From NCBI GenBank assembly GCA_014058105.1, contig JACGCM010002568.1, positions 1,240,001 through 1,304,000 on the forward strand: a DNA stretch of 64,000 bases. Direction: 5' to 3'. Of this stretch, positions 33,481-44,100 are shown one piece after another. How positions within the stretch are numbered: the stretch's first letter is position 1; every line of letters begins with the position of its first letter. Source of the DNA: Kingdonia uniflora (taxonomy: Eukaryota > Streptophyta > Magnoliopsida > Ranunculales > Circaeasteraceae). Both the position numbers and the translations under genes were made by a program. The notes beneath the pieces are model-generated. The model had not been told where the DNA came from, made no database searches, and saw only the letters and a list, made by a program, of their open reading frames with translations.

Positions 33481-35032
33481 GGCACATTTTACTTATATGT
33501 TCTCTTTCTTCATTCTTCTCTATTCACTCCAAACACACACTCTCTCTCTCCTCACCCTAACCAATCCTCTCTCCTCCAAAATCCTAATCCAATCCTCCCC
33601 ATCTCTCGAGGGTCCTTACCGAGCTTCGCCGCGATCTTCTCTCCTATCCTCGGTAAGTAATTCTCGATTCCATTCCGTTATTTCTCTCAATTCGGCGTAT
33701 GGTTTGATTTCTAGGGTTTGGGTTTTGTCGCCATTTCCTTAATTGATTGTTTGTTTGTTGTTCTCCATCATTGGTGTTAAATTATTCAGGCATTCCTTGG
33801 CCGTTCCGTGGATTTTGGTGGAGTTTCCGAGTTGGATTTTCCTTCAGACTTGGATTATTATTAGGCGAGTTTCTTATTCCAGCTTTACTAAGTTCCTTTA
33901 CTAGTTTTTGTGTATGGTTTAAGAGAGTTGTATTGAGCTTAGAGATGGGTTGTGATTAACTATAGTTTAACTTTGAAATTATCCTATTAAATTGTTAACC
34001 TGTGGTTGGGTTGTAATTGATTTTGAGATTAGGTTTTGGTTCGTATGGAACTTGAGGTTAGTTAGTGGTGATTAGGTTAGCCTTCTCGTGGTTTGCCCAG
34101 GAATGCCCCTACTAGCCTTAAGAGATTGTTAGATTGGAGGTAGGCGACAGTTAGGTTGCTGTGTCGGCTATGCAGAGTCGGTGCAACCGAGTCCCTATTC
34201 ATCCGGTTTGGGCTGCCGGGTGAACGGCACTGCGTTGTTCTTGAGCACCGATTACACCTTTATAACTTAACGCTTCTTTTCAAAACTTATTGAGATTGGA
34301 TGCACGAACACTCCATTTCGGTTGACCTTCGACAGGATCTAAGGAGTTCGTGAGATCGGGTTAGAATACACAGGTGAGATTGGGAATGACACTATCATAC
34401 CTAGTACAACCACCCCGGAGTGTGGATTGGTATGAGGCAGAGTGAGGTTGAAATTCCTTGAAATATTTCGGACTATTGTTCCGCGGGTTGATACACCCAA
34501 ATCCACTTTGATCAAGTGCGACCATCCTTGCCTGGTCGAGCCTAAAAAAATCGTACCAGTGCATCCCTTTACTGATCTCTTTAAGATAACATTAGACGTT
34601 AGCGGTTGATCAACCAACATCATGGTAGTATCGCGTACACTTTTAATTCATTAAATCATTTTACATTAGGGGATATTTATGGGAATATCCCTGCTGGTCA
34701 CGTCACATCACATTATTGCATCTAGGATAAGTATGGGATTATCCCAGTCATCACTTCACGTCATAGGATTGCATAGTATCGTGTCATCATTTCCTTCTTC
34801 CCATACTCTTAACTCCACTCTTCTTTTCGTATCCACTCAAATCTCCTTCCGTATTAACTTTATTCCTCATTTCCCTGTCAATTCTAAATTTCTTTTCCTT
34901 TTTAACTCTTTATTACATTAATTGTCACTTATTATATTGCTAGAATTTCTTAGTTACTTGTTCTTTATCACACTCGTCTCTACTCTATTTTCAATACCTG
35001 TTATTAGTAAGTTATTTAGCTTTATTGGATTA

Positions 35033-35053
35033 GTGAGCTCGTTGTTTGCTCAC
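35033..35053 (+). other. GTGAGC/GCTCAC hairpin in the LTR
   Basis: A 6-bp stem with a ~9-base T-rich loop. The same hairpin is found at 31159-31178, 40856-40875, 57041-57060 and, on the minus strand with one mismatch, 7743-7722. Confidence 0.6.
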
Positions 35054-35304
35054 TCTCGCATTTAACCATTTTCAAAGGTTGAGTAGCTTGGACTGCCATG
35101 AGGTCAGCTGGTCCAGAGGTCGATTTTGCTGCTACAGATTTCCCTTGGTTCCAGATTTCTCTAGGTGTTCTCAGCATTTGTCGCTGAGCTTTTGTTCGAG
35201 ATATTGTATTACGTTTCGACTGATATGTATATATATATGTCTTTTGCTTCTGCGTTATATTATTGTATTATCATTCTTTACTCTGATGATTATTGCTATA
35301 TGTG

Positions 35305-35341
35305 AATAGCCGAGCCAGAATTTGTCTACGGCTTGGCTATT
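35305..35341 (+). other. AATAGCC...GGCTATT hairpin near the LTR 3' end
   Basis: AATAGCCGAGCC pairs with GGCTTGGCTATT (12 positions, one as G-U in RNA). Equivalent hairpins lie at 57307-57343, 7471-7435 (minus), 31430-31466 and 41128-41162. Confidence 0.7.
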
Positions 35342-35437
35342 TATGGGGCAAAATCTTTGGATTCCCTAACCTGCACTACTTAGAATCTAGTAATTGGTCA
35401 AGCTATCGATTACTGGATTTTGGGGCTTGACAAGAAG

Positions 35438-35931
35438 CTGCTTTATTAATCTCTTTGAATTGCTTCTTTCGTCTAACTGACGCTCTAAGGATACTTGGCT
35501 CCTTTTCCACCGCTTTTCTTTCAAGTTAGCTCTAAACTGCTCTTTTTGCTTTTCTTTCATTGTTTACCGGCTTCCAAAAAAAAAGCCACACTTGCGTACG
35601 TGGAAAATAGGATCCTAAACTACCTAAGGTCTTTTCCCCACTACAAAAAAGCTTCCACCTCTTCATCTATTTAAAGGCTTTGCTTTTCGCCGGATGCGTT
35701 GGCTCGGGTTGGAGCGCGGTTATGTTCATACCATACTTGATTCCTCGGGTTGGTTCTTCCATATAGGGCAGTCGTCTTCATACCTATTTTGTACCTCTAA
35801 ACTACTTAACTCGTACTTGTTTTTTAGCTGGTGTGTTTTGCTTTCAAACTACGTGCTGCAAAGCGTGGCTTTTTCCCCTCTATATACAGATAGACCTTCT
35901 GCACTTTCACTGCTTTATTAATCTCTTTGAA
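35438..35931. repeat. ~450-bp insertion between 22-bp direct repeats
   Basis: The word CTGCTTTATTAATCTCTTTGAA occurs at 35438-35459 and again at 35910-35931. The sequence between has no LINE RNase H character, whereas the reading resumes across it, so 35460-35909 is an insertion or templated filler. It has no obvious poly(A), inverted ends or LTR ends, though a TATTTAAA box lies near 35668. Its family is unknown. Confidence 0.6.
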
Positions 35932-36212
35932 AATGTGGTCACATCTGAACTCTCTATCTTATTAGTTATCTTCCAGATATCCTTCACAAATGTCCTATAT
36001 TGCCAGTCCGGATTTGTCGACCTATTCAATACCTGAATAATCAACTTAGAAATAAAGTTGGGCTCAATATTGGCTTTTTGCACTTCACAGCTAGTTCTAA
36101 CCTAACTTTAATGCTTTGGAATTCATGAAGGATAGCTGTTCTAGCAACACACCTGCCTGCACAAGCTGTAATCGGTGGGCCTATAGTCTCTCGCAATATA
36201 ACTCCATAACTC
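35930..36212 (-). pseudogene. LINE RNase H domain fragment, minus strand
   Basis: The minus-strand reading YGVILRETIGPPITACAGRC, AILHEFQSIKVRLELAVKCK, then in another frame LIIQVLNRSTNPDWQYRTF and KDIWKITNKIESSDVTTFSK follows the order of an RVT_3-type RNase H. The first catalytic region is missing (5' truncation) and the A-E pair has become L-H-E-like. The C-terminal part (EINKAASIIAKL, then ELKFADFPEEL) continues on the far side of the two insertions, at 35459-35438 and 32688-32560, where it ends in a stop. This split reading supports the nesting order. Confidence 0.72.
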
Positions 36213-36222
36213 GGCTGGTAGT

Positions 36223-37134
36223 GATTGTACTTACTTGATTTCATTTTAGGGAGGCCGAGCAAAACTTTGGATATCTGTTATGGTTTTTTGTTCATAGCCA
36301 GTTGTTTTGGGTACTAGAAGGGTTGAGAACCTCTAGTGGGGGCCATAGTGAAAATAATTTGTAAGTATTTTTATGTTTTCGTTATTTATTGAAATGCATC
36401 ATTTTACCTGATTATTTATATCTCATTCATCTTGTCTTCATTAGTCATGTCATTTTATAGTTTACTTATAGTTTTCTTGTATCGCAGAATTGATATCGTA
36501 GCTTACGTAGTATGAGACTGGAGAATGTGTACACTTCGGATTTTGCACGTTGTTCAAATAGGATACGATGTCCGTTTTTCCATTATGTTGGTTATGTATT
36601 TTTAAACGATATATTTTTTAAATGAAAAATAAAATTAGACTATATGGATTTTTAAAATAAAAATAAAAAATTTATAAATAAATATATTTTTACCTGTAAT
36701 TTTGATATGTTACTTTTGCTATAATGTTGTATGTCATTATCGGTCGTATTACTTGAATAGAGTTGTAGTCATGATTAATACTAGGGAAATTTATTTTATC
36801 GATTTTGGTAATGTAATGTTTTGATCCATGAGACATTGGTGGTACTGTTGGAGATCATGTTAGCTCTTCTGCTAATGCGCGAGGACCTGATGGTCGATAG
36901 ACTGTCATGTTAGAGTTCCTTCACTTTAAAGTTATAATATAAAATAGTTGTGATTATATCTTTTGTTAACTAGTAGGATTTCGTTGTGTACATCGATGGG
37001 GATTTCAAGGGGTTTTCTAATTCATCAGCCTTGAGCAATTTTTCTTGCTTGTGGTTACCATTGTATATGATATATACTATACTATAGTTGCGACGTTGAA
37101 TTTTGGGATGAAATTTCCTTTAAGGTGGGTAGAA
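36223..37134 (+). other. Non-coding right interior and purine tract of the LARD-like element
   Basis: AT-rich sequence without coding domains. It ends GGGATGAAATTTCCTTTAAG then GTGGGTAGAA before the LTR, resembling the GGGACGAAATTTC and purine tract before the 3' LTR at 62313. This points to a Tekay-type ancestor that lost its genes. Confidence 0.55.
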
Positions 37135-40100
37135 TGTAATGATCGCGATTTTTTTTATTTAAATAAATAATTATGCATCTATATTTTTTCTTTGACATTA
37201 TGTATTGTTTTTCATAATTTTATGATAGAATTCTTAGTATGGTTTTTAGACTTACCGACAGCGGGAAACATTAGATCATCGTTTTACCCATATGGGGTAG
37301 GTTTTATTGTAGCTATCGTAGTACCGTTCCATTGGATAACCACACATATCTATTTTAGGGATTTGATTTGAAGAATTTTAATATAGAGTAGGGGAGAATC
37401 TTTGGGAGATTGGAGGTTAGGTTGATTTTGGGTCGAATTGGAGAAAGTAGAAAGAGGTACTGATCAACCTACCTTCTTCAACCGAAAATTGATGGTATAT
37501 GGCCGTTCTTCTACCTTACTTTCATGCTTGATTGGATGAGTATTTCACCCTTTTATATTGATTCAATTACCTTAGAATTTTGGGAGATCAAGTTGGGTTT
37601 AGAGAGAGGGAGTAGAGACGACTGTTCTCTGATCGGTTACTGCCGCCATTATTGCAGTTTGCGGTTCAGTTGTTGTTGCAGTTGGTTTGGGCTTCATACC
37701 TTGATGGGTGTTAGTGTTCTGTTATTGTACTAGAGTGAGGGAGAATAGACAACTGCTGCGGTTCAGTTACTGCTATCCTTGTGGTTGTTCTATTTCAATT
37801 GTTGCCGCCTTTGTTGTTGCGGTTCTAGAGTACAGGGAGAGGGCTGCCTGTAATTGGCATTGTTGCTTTTCTATTTCAGTTGCTACCCCCTTTATTGTTG
37901 TCATTCTAAGATGTAGAAAGAGGGTTGTTTTAACCATCTTCAATCACCGACTTGTCGTCATCCACTTCCAATCGCAGCTGCCTTTTTCTGTAAGTTATTC
38001 CCTATTGCATTCATCTTGATAATCTGATTTTAAGTTAAGTAAAACCTTCTTTCTTGCTTGGTATTTGATTAGAGAAGATTTGAAGAGTAATTATTACTGT
38101 AAGTGATTGGTGTTTGATTCCTGAAGAGTTGTTTATCGTTGGGTTTAGAAGTTCTGAAATCTATTTTTATCATTGATAAACTGTTTTTATTTAAACTTTA
38201 GGTGCTGCTATAGACCTTAATCTTATTTCATTTTCCCATTCCTTTAAGAGTAATCAATGCTTGTTCTTTTCCTCAAACTTGAGTTACACATTTGTTGGCG
38301 TTTTTGAGCTGATTTTAGTCTTGATTGGATGATGATATGTATGGTTTATGAAAACTGTTTTTTGTTATTAAGTCTGATTTTTGAACTCCTGTGGTCATAC
38401 ATTGGGGCAGATTTTGGCTCATCTAGGTTTTGATATAGCGAGTATTTGGTCGGATTTGTTGTTGGCCTGAGTTGTTATCTGATGAGGATTTGGGCATTGT
38501 TAGGAATGTTGGGTGATTGTAAGGAGATGTAGATGCTTCCTTGTTTGATTTTCAATATTGAGGTGCCTGGTTGTTTCACATCTGATGTTGCTTGAGTTAT
38601 GCTTGCTCAGTAAAAATTGTGGAGGTTAAAGAAGTTTTCTGCTTCTTTATTCAAGAGCTGGGTACTTTTAATTTTCGTATTCCTTTATGTAGAACTGTAG
38701 TAGAGAGTAGTGTGCTTCAGTAATGTTTTTCTAATGGGTTTCCTTCTTGTTTGGTTAAGTTATTCTTTTAAGTTAGGCTAAGTCTAAATCGTTTATACTA
38801 GGGTTTTAGCGGTGAAGTATTGCATGGCTAGTGGACTGATTTGTATCAATTAGTCCGTGATATACCGTTGTTGGAGTTTTGAGCTATTTGCTTGGATTTA
38901 TTCATCTTGAGCATTGCTTCCGGCGAGTTTACTCTCCCTTAATATCTAAGCTTTTATATTGATTAACAATGCTAATAGTATGCACTTGATTTTAGTTATT
39001 GATATTTGGTTACTCAAATTGTATATGACTTGGTTATTCGAAATAACGTTCTTGACATGCTTTAGATTATGATTAATTAATCCGAGTATCTTATGTTCAT
39101 GGTTAAGAGGAACTTAGATGTAGAAATAGCGAATTCTGATATAGCTACAAGATAGAACCTTATAAGTTATAGATCGTCATATCCTTGGCTATTGTAGATA
39201 CGATGATTTTGCGTCGTTAATATATGAGTATGGAATTATCGGCTGTTTGTTTGGGTACCTAACCTGTTCCTTGACTCGAGTAATTAGGTTCAGCTGTTAG
39301 TATATATAGTGATATAGATGTTATCCTCGTGGTTTAGCCACTATTAATTAAAATACAATTTAGACATTATAGTTATCACTTTATAGTCAAAGCGACTTTG
39401 GCAGTTTAGTTTCCTTGACATATGATGATGGGATTAGGCACTGTCTATTTGGGTTTGTCTACGTTATCCTCGTGGCTTCATCATTGGATATTAATAACGT
39501 AGTAAGATCTTAATATATGGTTCTTGGTTCCATGTCAAGTCGCTTCGACGATACAGCTTTATTAAAACACGGTCTTTGGTTTTGTGCTTGTCCAATTAGA
39601 GTTTATTATCTTGATTAGTTTAGTATTATTTTAGGCGTACTCTATGTTCTTGTGGCTTTATCCTTGAGCATTTTCGTTGATTCAGTAGTTGATACGTGAA
39701 CATTGGGCTTTGTTATCGAGTGTGGATTATGTTTCGTTATACTTTTGATGAGAAAGTAACGAGGTCTATGAACACTGTTAATATCGGATTGTTTAGGTGT
39801 TTGTTGTAAACCGACAGTTTATCCTGAGTATATAGTTGATTGTTGGCTTTTAGCATCTGATCGTTTTCTTTAGGATTATTTATCCTCGTGCTATGACACT
39901 TAATGTCTTAATGTTTCATCGATCTTGTAGAGCTATTCCATTAAGCCTCTTTTTACTTCGTCGTTAGTTTGAGGATTCATTCTCATTTGAGCATTCTCGC
40001 GGCTTTGTCCTTGAGTGCCAAGTTGTTATTCGATGTCTGTACTGTCACCATTGATGTTGGAACCTACTTGGATTTGTGTTCATCTGTTTTGGAGACTTAA

Positions 40101-41236
40101 GTACATGGCCGTTTAAGAGTTGGGATTGTAACTCTGTTCTTTAGGATTATTGTCTACTTGTTAGAGACTTGTAGGTGTTCCCATGTACACTAGACTGTGT
40201 TGACTATTATTGTGCACAAGCAATTGATAGTAATCATGTCTACGTTAGGAAATCATAGAGATTCCTTAAGTTGATATCTTTAATAATGAGGTCGGATACA
40301 TAAACCAATTCTAAATTTCCTAACCCCTAATAGGTTACTAGGATTCTTAGCTCAGGTTAAAATAGTAGGTGAGTTTGGGCAGGTTACTATTTTACCTATT
40401 TTACTCATCATGGAGTGTGGGATGGTATGAGGCAGTTCTCCTTTGGTACCCATCTTATCCTCCGTGTGGTTGAAATTCCTTAGAATTAAGATAAAGTGAG
40501 GATACTAGGCTTCTTGGCTTGAAACACCCGGAACACTCGGATCAAGTGAAATATCTTTAACGTGGTCGAGTTTGACCAAAACCAAACCCCTTGTATTTGA
40601 TAATGATCTCTTTAAATGTCTAAGTCATACGTTAGTGGTTGATCAACCAAATTATAGGGCAAATCTTCTCATAGTCTTAGTATTTCTTTGCATCTGGCAT
40701 TTTTTTATTGATTTATTTGGTTTATTGTACATCTCGATTAGACATCTTTAACATCATTAACATTTATCATATTATCATTGGTAAATTCATATCTCTTATT
40801 ATTACCATTATCATCTCGCTGGTCGGTATAATTGTTCAACTATTTTCGGAAGTTTGTGAGCCGTGGTTTGCTCACATTCACAATATAAAATTTTTAGATC
40901 TCGAGATGTAGCGGTTGTGGTTGAGGCGATCCTATTGAAGAGCTAAAGCTAAAGGATTGACTCTCTATTATTATTCTGGATCGCAGATTATGATACCTTG
41001 GGTGTGTTTAGATTCTTGAGATGGTTATCTTTAACCTGTTGAGGTTTGTGGAAAATTTAGTATAGTTATCATTATTTTTTTCTTCCACTATGTTTTATTC
41101 TTATTACTCTGTATTGTGCACCAGTACATTGTCGAGCCTAACTTTATTTTTGGCTTGGTTATCATTGGGGACTTGTCTGTCCTCGAATTTTAGTAATTGG
41201 TTTGGTATACTAATTATTGGATTTTGGGGCGTGACA
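37135..41236 (+). repeat. 3' LTR of the LARD-like element
   Basis: 4102 bp from TGTAATGATC to GGGGCGTGACA, collinear with 27391-31539. It carries the same spaced repeats (about 39330, 39466, 39645, 39995) and both hairpins (40856-40875, 41128-41162). Confidence 0.88.
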
Positions 41237-41625
41237 TTAACCAAGAACTTTCGGAATGCGGAGAAGAAGACTTCGAAGAGATTTCCCTTTGATTACCCAC
41301 TCTTTCTCCCGAAGCTGGATAATGTTTTTAAGCTCTTTATCAAGATGGCATTTAAGCACCTCTGGGAATTTCTGTAGTTCTTTACAAAATTCTTCATCTG
41401 AAAGGCCTAAGCTCCTCAGATAATCCAATGTTTTGTTTACATTTTAAAGTTCTGGAACTTCTTTTACTCTTTTTTCTCCCCAATAAGGTGAATGAACTTG
41501 ACCAAACTCTTTTCTGAGGATTAGATCTTCCTCATTATCACTGAATTAAAATGTATTGAGTGCTTCTCTAGATGCTTCCCACGTCTTTCTGTCTTCATCG
41601 ATCAAAACACTATGTCTACATGTAT
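41237..41625 (-). pseudogene. mTERF-family protein, C-terminal part
   Basis: Minus-strand reading: DEDRKTWEASREALNTF, stop, FSDNEEDLILRKEFGQVHSP, YWGEKRVKEVPEL, stop, NVNKTLDYLRSLGLSDEEF, KELQKFPEVLKC and KEWVIKGKSLRSLLLRIPKV, ending LG before a TAA. The L-G-L-S-D-E-E/K-F-P-E-V-L pattern is the helical MTERF motif of plant mitochondrial or plastid transcription-termination-factor-like proteins, which bind organelle nucleic acid. The final C-rich tail usual in this group is missing because the LARD landed exactly there; its TTAAC duplication supplies the stop. The two in-frame stops show it was already decayed, and no N-terminal MTERF repeats or transit peptide are present. Confidence 0.8.
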
Positions 41626-41953
41626 TATGCAAATTTTAAGGGGAGTACATTATCTTTACACTATGTGTTTTAAGTTTCTAAGTTACAAGTGCTAAGATGT
41701 ATGATATTTTTGCATCAAAAACAAAGAAACAATGATTGTTGTAAAGTACTCTGAAAGTAAGAAAATCAAGTTGCATAAAAGTGCTTTCATAGATTGATTG
41801 AAACGCTCAGAGGAATTAAAGGCTTAAGATGGTCATGAGACCACTTCAAAATATGAGCATTAGTTATTGTAAGGTCAGGTTTTAAAGTCGAAGGTTTTTT
41901 TTAGCCAGTTTACTTGCAGCCATGCTTTTTTATTTTGCTTCTCCCTTATTATG
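41626..41953. other. No gene recognised between mTERF fragment and copia element
   Basis: AT-rich sequence. The mTERF reading becomes unclear upstream of about 41625. Confidence 0.35.
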
Positions 41954-42330
41954 TGTTTGGAAAATTCAAAAAATTAAAGAAGTATTCTTCACCAAAAGAA
42001 AACAATTACCGAACCAAGCAAGGAGGCATACAAGCGCTTCTTGAAGATAGTTGAAGCCTCTCCAAAGGTGTATGAGAACTCAGCAATACTATCACCGGGA
42101 TTCAACCAAGCAAGACCCGTTCTATCACTATGTGCTTGTACTGCACAAAGTGATCAAGCTTGTTTCACCTTTCCTCATTGTCCATAAAATCGAAAAGAAA
42201 TAAACTGAAAAAGGAAAAGAACTTTTAGTTTTTTCTCTGTATATTACTCACATAAGAGAACTCTATAAATAAGAGTCTAAAAACTATCTAGTTCTAAAGC
42301 TGTTTAATTAATACATAAGTATTAATAAAA
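41954..42330 (-). repeat. Inverted partial copia LTR
   Basis: The reverse complement matches the last ~380 bp of the LTR at 42549-43290: TGTTTGGAAAATTCAAAAAA (41954-41973) mirrors the LTR end TTTTTTGAATTTTCCCAACA, and ACTCACATAAGAGAACTCTA near 42247 mirrors TAGAGTTCTCTTATGTGAGT near 42979. It ends abruptly at about 42330 against plus-oriented 3' UTR. Confidence 0.82.
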
Positions 42331-42548
42331 GATCCATTTAGATTAGAGTGTTTGCAGATCACTCTAGGTAAACTCACCTCTCTAAGTGTGGAATCTAGTC
42401 AGTTCCAATGAGATGACAGACTGTCTCTAGAGCACTTAGTAGAAAGGGATTAAGCACGGACTTTAAAGTGCTGAGCTCAAAAGTTATATGCTTATCTAAA
42501 AATTATGCGTGTATGTTTGTTATTTCTAAATTAAAACAAGTGGGGGAT

Positions 42549-43290
42549 TGTTGGAATTGTTTTAACTTTAAAATATGGCTTTGAAATATTTTATCCCACA
42601 TTGGAAATAAAAAGTAATTTCTATTAGTTTTTATATCTCTATTGTTTATTTGGATTTAAAATCTACTCTAGGAGTGTGTGCACTCTAGCAAGATGCTTCG
42701 CATCGAGCACGACTCGCACACGCACGGGCGAATGGGCGTTTGAGGTGCATTTAGGTGCTTTTTGGCATTTTATTAGGTGCACTTAGCACTTTGCATGCTT
42801 ACTGCGGTCGTGTGGCGCGGGCTTGTAGGCTTGGTCTGGAACAGAGAACCTCTTGGATTTCTATGTCTGTTAGAGTCTGTAACTGGTTATATCTTTATTG
42901 GGGATTAAGTGTGAATTATTAATACTTATGTATTAATTAAGCAGTTTTAGAACTGTACAGCTTTTAGACCCTTATTTATAGAGTTCTCTTATGTGAGTAA
43001 GATACAGAGAAAAAGCAAACAAATCTTTTTCTTTCTCAATTTCTTTCTTTTCATTTTTTTGGGCAATGAAGAAAGGTGAAACAAACTTGATCACTCTGTG
43101 CAGTGCAAGCATATAGTGATAAAACGATTCTAGCTTGGTTGAATCCCAGAGATAGTACTGCAGAGTTCTCTTTCACCTTTGGTGAGGCTTCGGCTATCTA
43201 CAAGAAGTGCTTGCGCGCCTCTTTGCTTGGTTTTGTAATTGTTTTCTTTTTGTTAAGATTAGTTCTTTAATTTTTTGAATTTTCCCAACA
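42549..43290 (+). repeat. Copia 5' LTR
   Basis: 742 bp from TGTTGGAATTG to TTTTCCCAACA. It matches 47758-48537 along its length, except for an extra ~35 bp near the start of the latter. It is preceded by the purine tract AAGTGGGGGAT, which normally precedes a 3' LTR, so it once also served as the 3' LTR of a partial upstream copy. Confidence 0.88.
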
Positions 43291-43301
43291 ATTTGAAGAT
43301 A

Positions 43302-44100
43302 TGTCAAACAATTTGGCCTCCTTGGCTATTATAACAATCAATTCGATGGGATTATTTTCAAATGACTCGACCCGCTTTGTTGGAAAGAATTTTTATCGCT
43401 AGGAGGATAAGATGGTATTTTTACTGAAACAACTCAAAATTTATTAAGTTTTTTCTTATATTTGTCCCACTACACCTGCTGAAACTATGTCTGATATTGC
43501 TATAAAGGCGCTAGAGAAAATTCAGAAATGGAAAGATGATGACTATTTGTGTTGTCACCATATTCTGAATTCTCTTACTGATGCTCTATATAATCAGTTT
43601 AAGAAAAAGACCAGCAATGCAAAAGATTTATGGGAAAGTATTAGGATTGTGCATGTTGCTGATGAAACTAGCACCAAAAAGTTTCAAGTTAGTAACTACA
43701 TAGACTTTTTTATGGTTGATTATAAACCAATTCTGGAGCAGGTACCAGGATTTCAAGTTTTTGCTAACTCAATTGTTTCTGCTGGGATGAAAATTGATCC
43801 AAATTTTCATGCGAGTGTAATTATTTCCAAGTTGCCTCTTGCTTAGAAAGATTACAAAAAGAAAATGATGCACAAGAAAGAGGACATCACTCTGGATGAT
43901 CTTCTTTATCATCTACGGGTTGAAGATGAATCTCATAATTGTGAAAAGGTAACTGAAAAGACTAATGATGGTGCTGTAAAAGTACATGTTGTTGAATCTA
44001 AAGGTTCAAAGAAGGCTGAAAGGAAAAATAAATATTCAAAGAATAATTTCAAACCGATTAAGAAAGACTTCAAGAAGAAGCCAGGAACCAAACAAAATGG
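43302..44100 (+). pseudogene. Copia gag
   Basis: From ATG at 43302 the reading MSNNLASLAIITINSMGLFS and RFVGKNFYR, stop, EDKMVFLLKQLKI matches a copia gag N-terminus (the R-W-Q position is R-stop). The main gag stretch (43487-43846) reads ALEKIQKWKDDDYLCCHHIL, LWESIRIVHVADETSTKKFQ and VSAGMKIDPNFHASVIISKL. After a stop near 43843 it continues KKEDITLDDLLYHLRVED. This is the UBN2/Retrotran_gag_2-type domain that forms copia particles. Interrupted by at least three stops. Confidence 0.85.

Larger units (their letters stand above)
32694..35432 (+). mobile_element. Solo LTR of a Tekay/Del-type gypsy element
   Basis: Begins TGTAATGACCCC and ends TTTTGGGGCTTGACA, 2739 bp, flanked by the exact duplication AGAAG (32689-32693 and 35433-35437). 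It aligns by eye with the LTRs at 54860-57434 and 7344-9003, sharing the TTCGAA-array region, pyrimidine-rich leader, GTGAGC hairpin and AATAGCC hairpin. No internal sequence or second LTR is attached, so the element was removed by LTR-LTR recombination. Open frames within it are chance. Confidence 0.9.
32434..36212 (-). mobile_element. 5'-truncated LINE (RNase H end), interrupted twice
   Basis: On the minus strand it begins GAGTTATGGAGTTATATTGC and ends with an A tail (11 T on the plus strand at 32436-32446). The 10-bp direct repeat GGCTGGTAGT at 32424-32433 and 36213-36222 marks the target site. The body encodes an RNase H remnant. Removing the solo LTR with its duplication (2744 bp) and the ~472-bp insertion unit leaves about 560 bp of LINE. 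It sits inside the LARD interior, so it is younger than the LARD and older than its own two insertions. Confidence 0.78.
27391..41236 (+). mobile_element. LARD-like non-coding LTR retrotransposon with ~4.1-kb LTRs
   Basis: Two long direct repeats (27391-31539 and 37135-41236) flank a 5.6-kb interior. The exact duplication TTAAC lies at 27386-27390 and 41237-41241. The initiator-Met primer site TGGTATCAGAGT (31544-31555) follows the left LTR and a purine tract (about 37121-37134) precedes the right one. No gag or pol motif occurs in the interior once the nested LINE (32434-36212) is removed, leaving about 1.8 kb of non-coding sequence. Long LTRs, no coding and a preserved primer site and purine tract define a LARD, moved by enzymes of another element. 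LTR ends and hairpins match the Tekay-type family in this window, the likely helper. The LTRs differ by roughly one base in ten in the first 350 bases by eye, so the insertion is old. Confidence 0.88.

Noticed and set aside
33371..33742. 123-codon open frame in the solo LTR
   Set aside because: It is read from the palindrome array and pyrimidine-rich leader; the sister LTRs do not keep the frame.
37708..38019. 103-codon open frame in the LARD LTR
   Set aside because: The same place in the 5' LTR (about 28033-28227) has a different length and frame, so there is no constraint.
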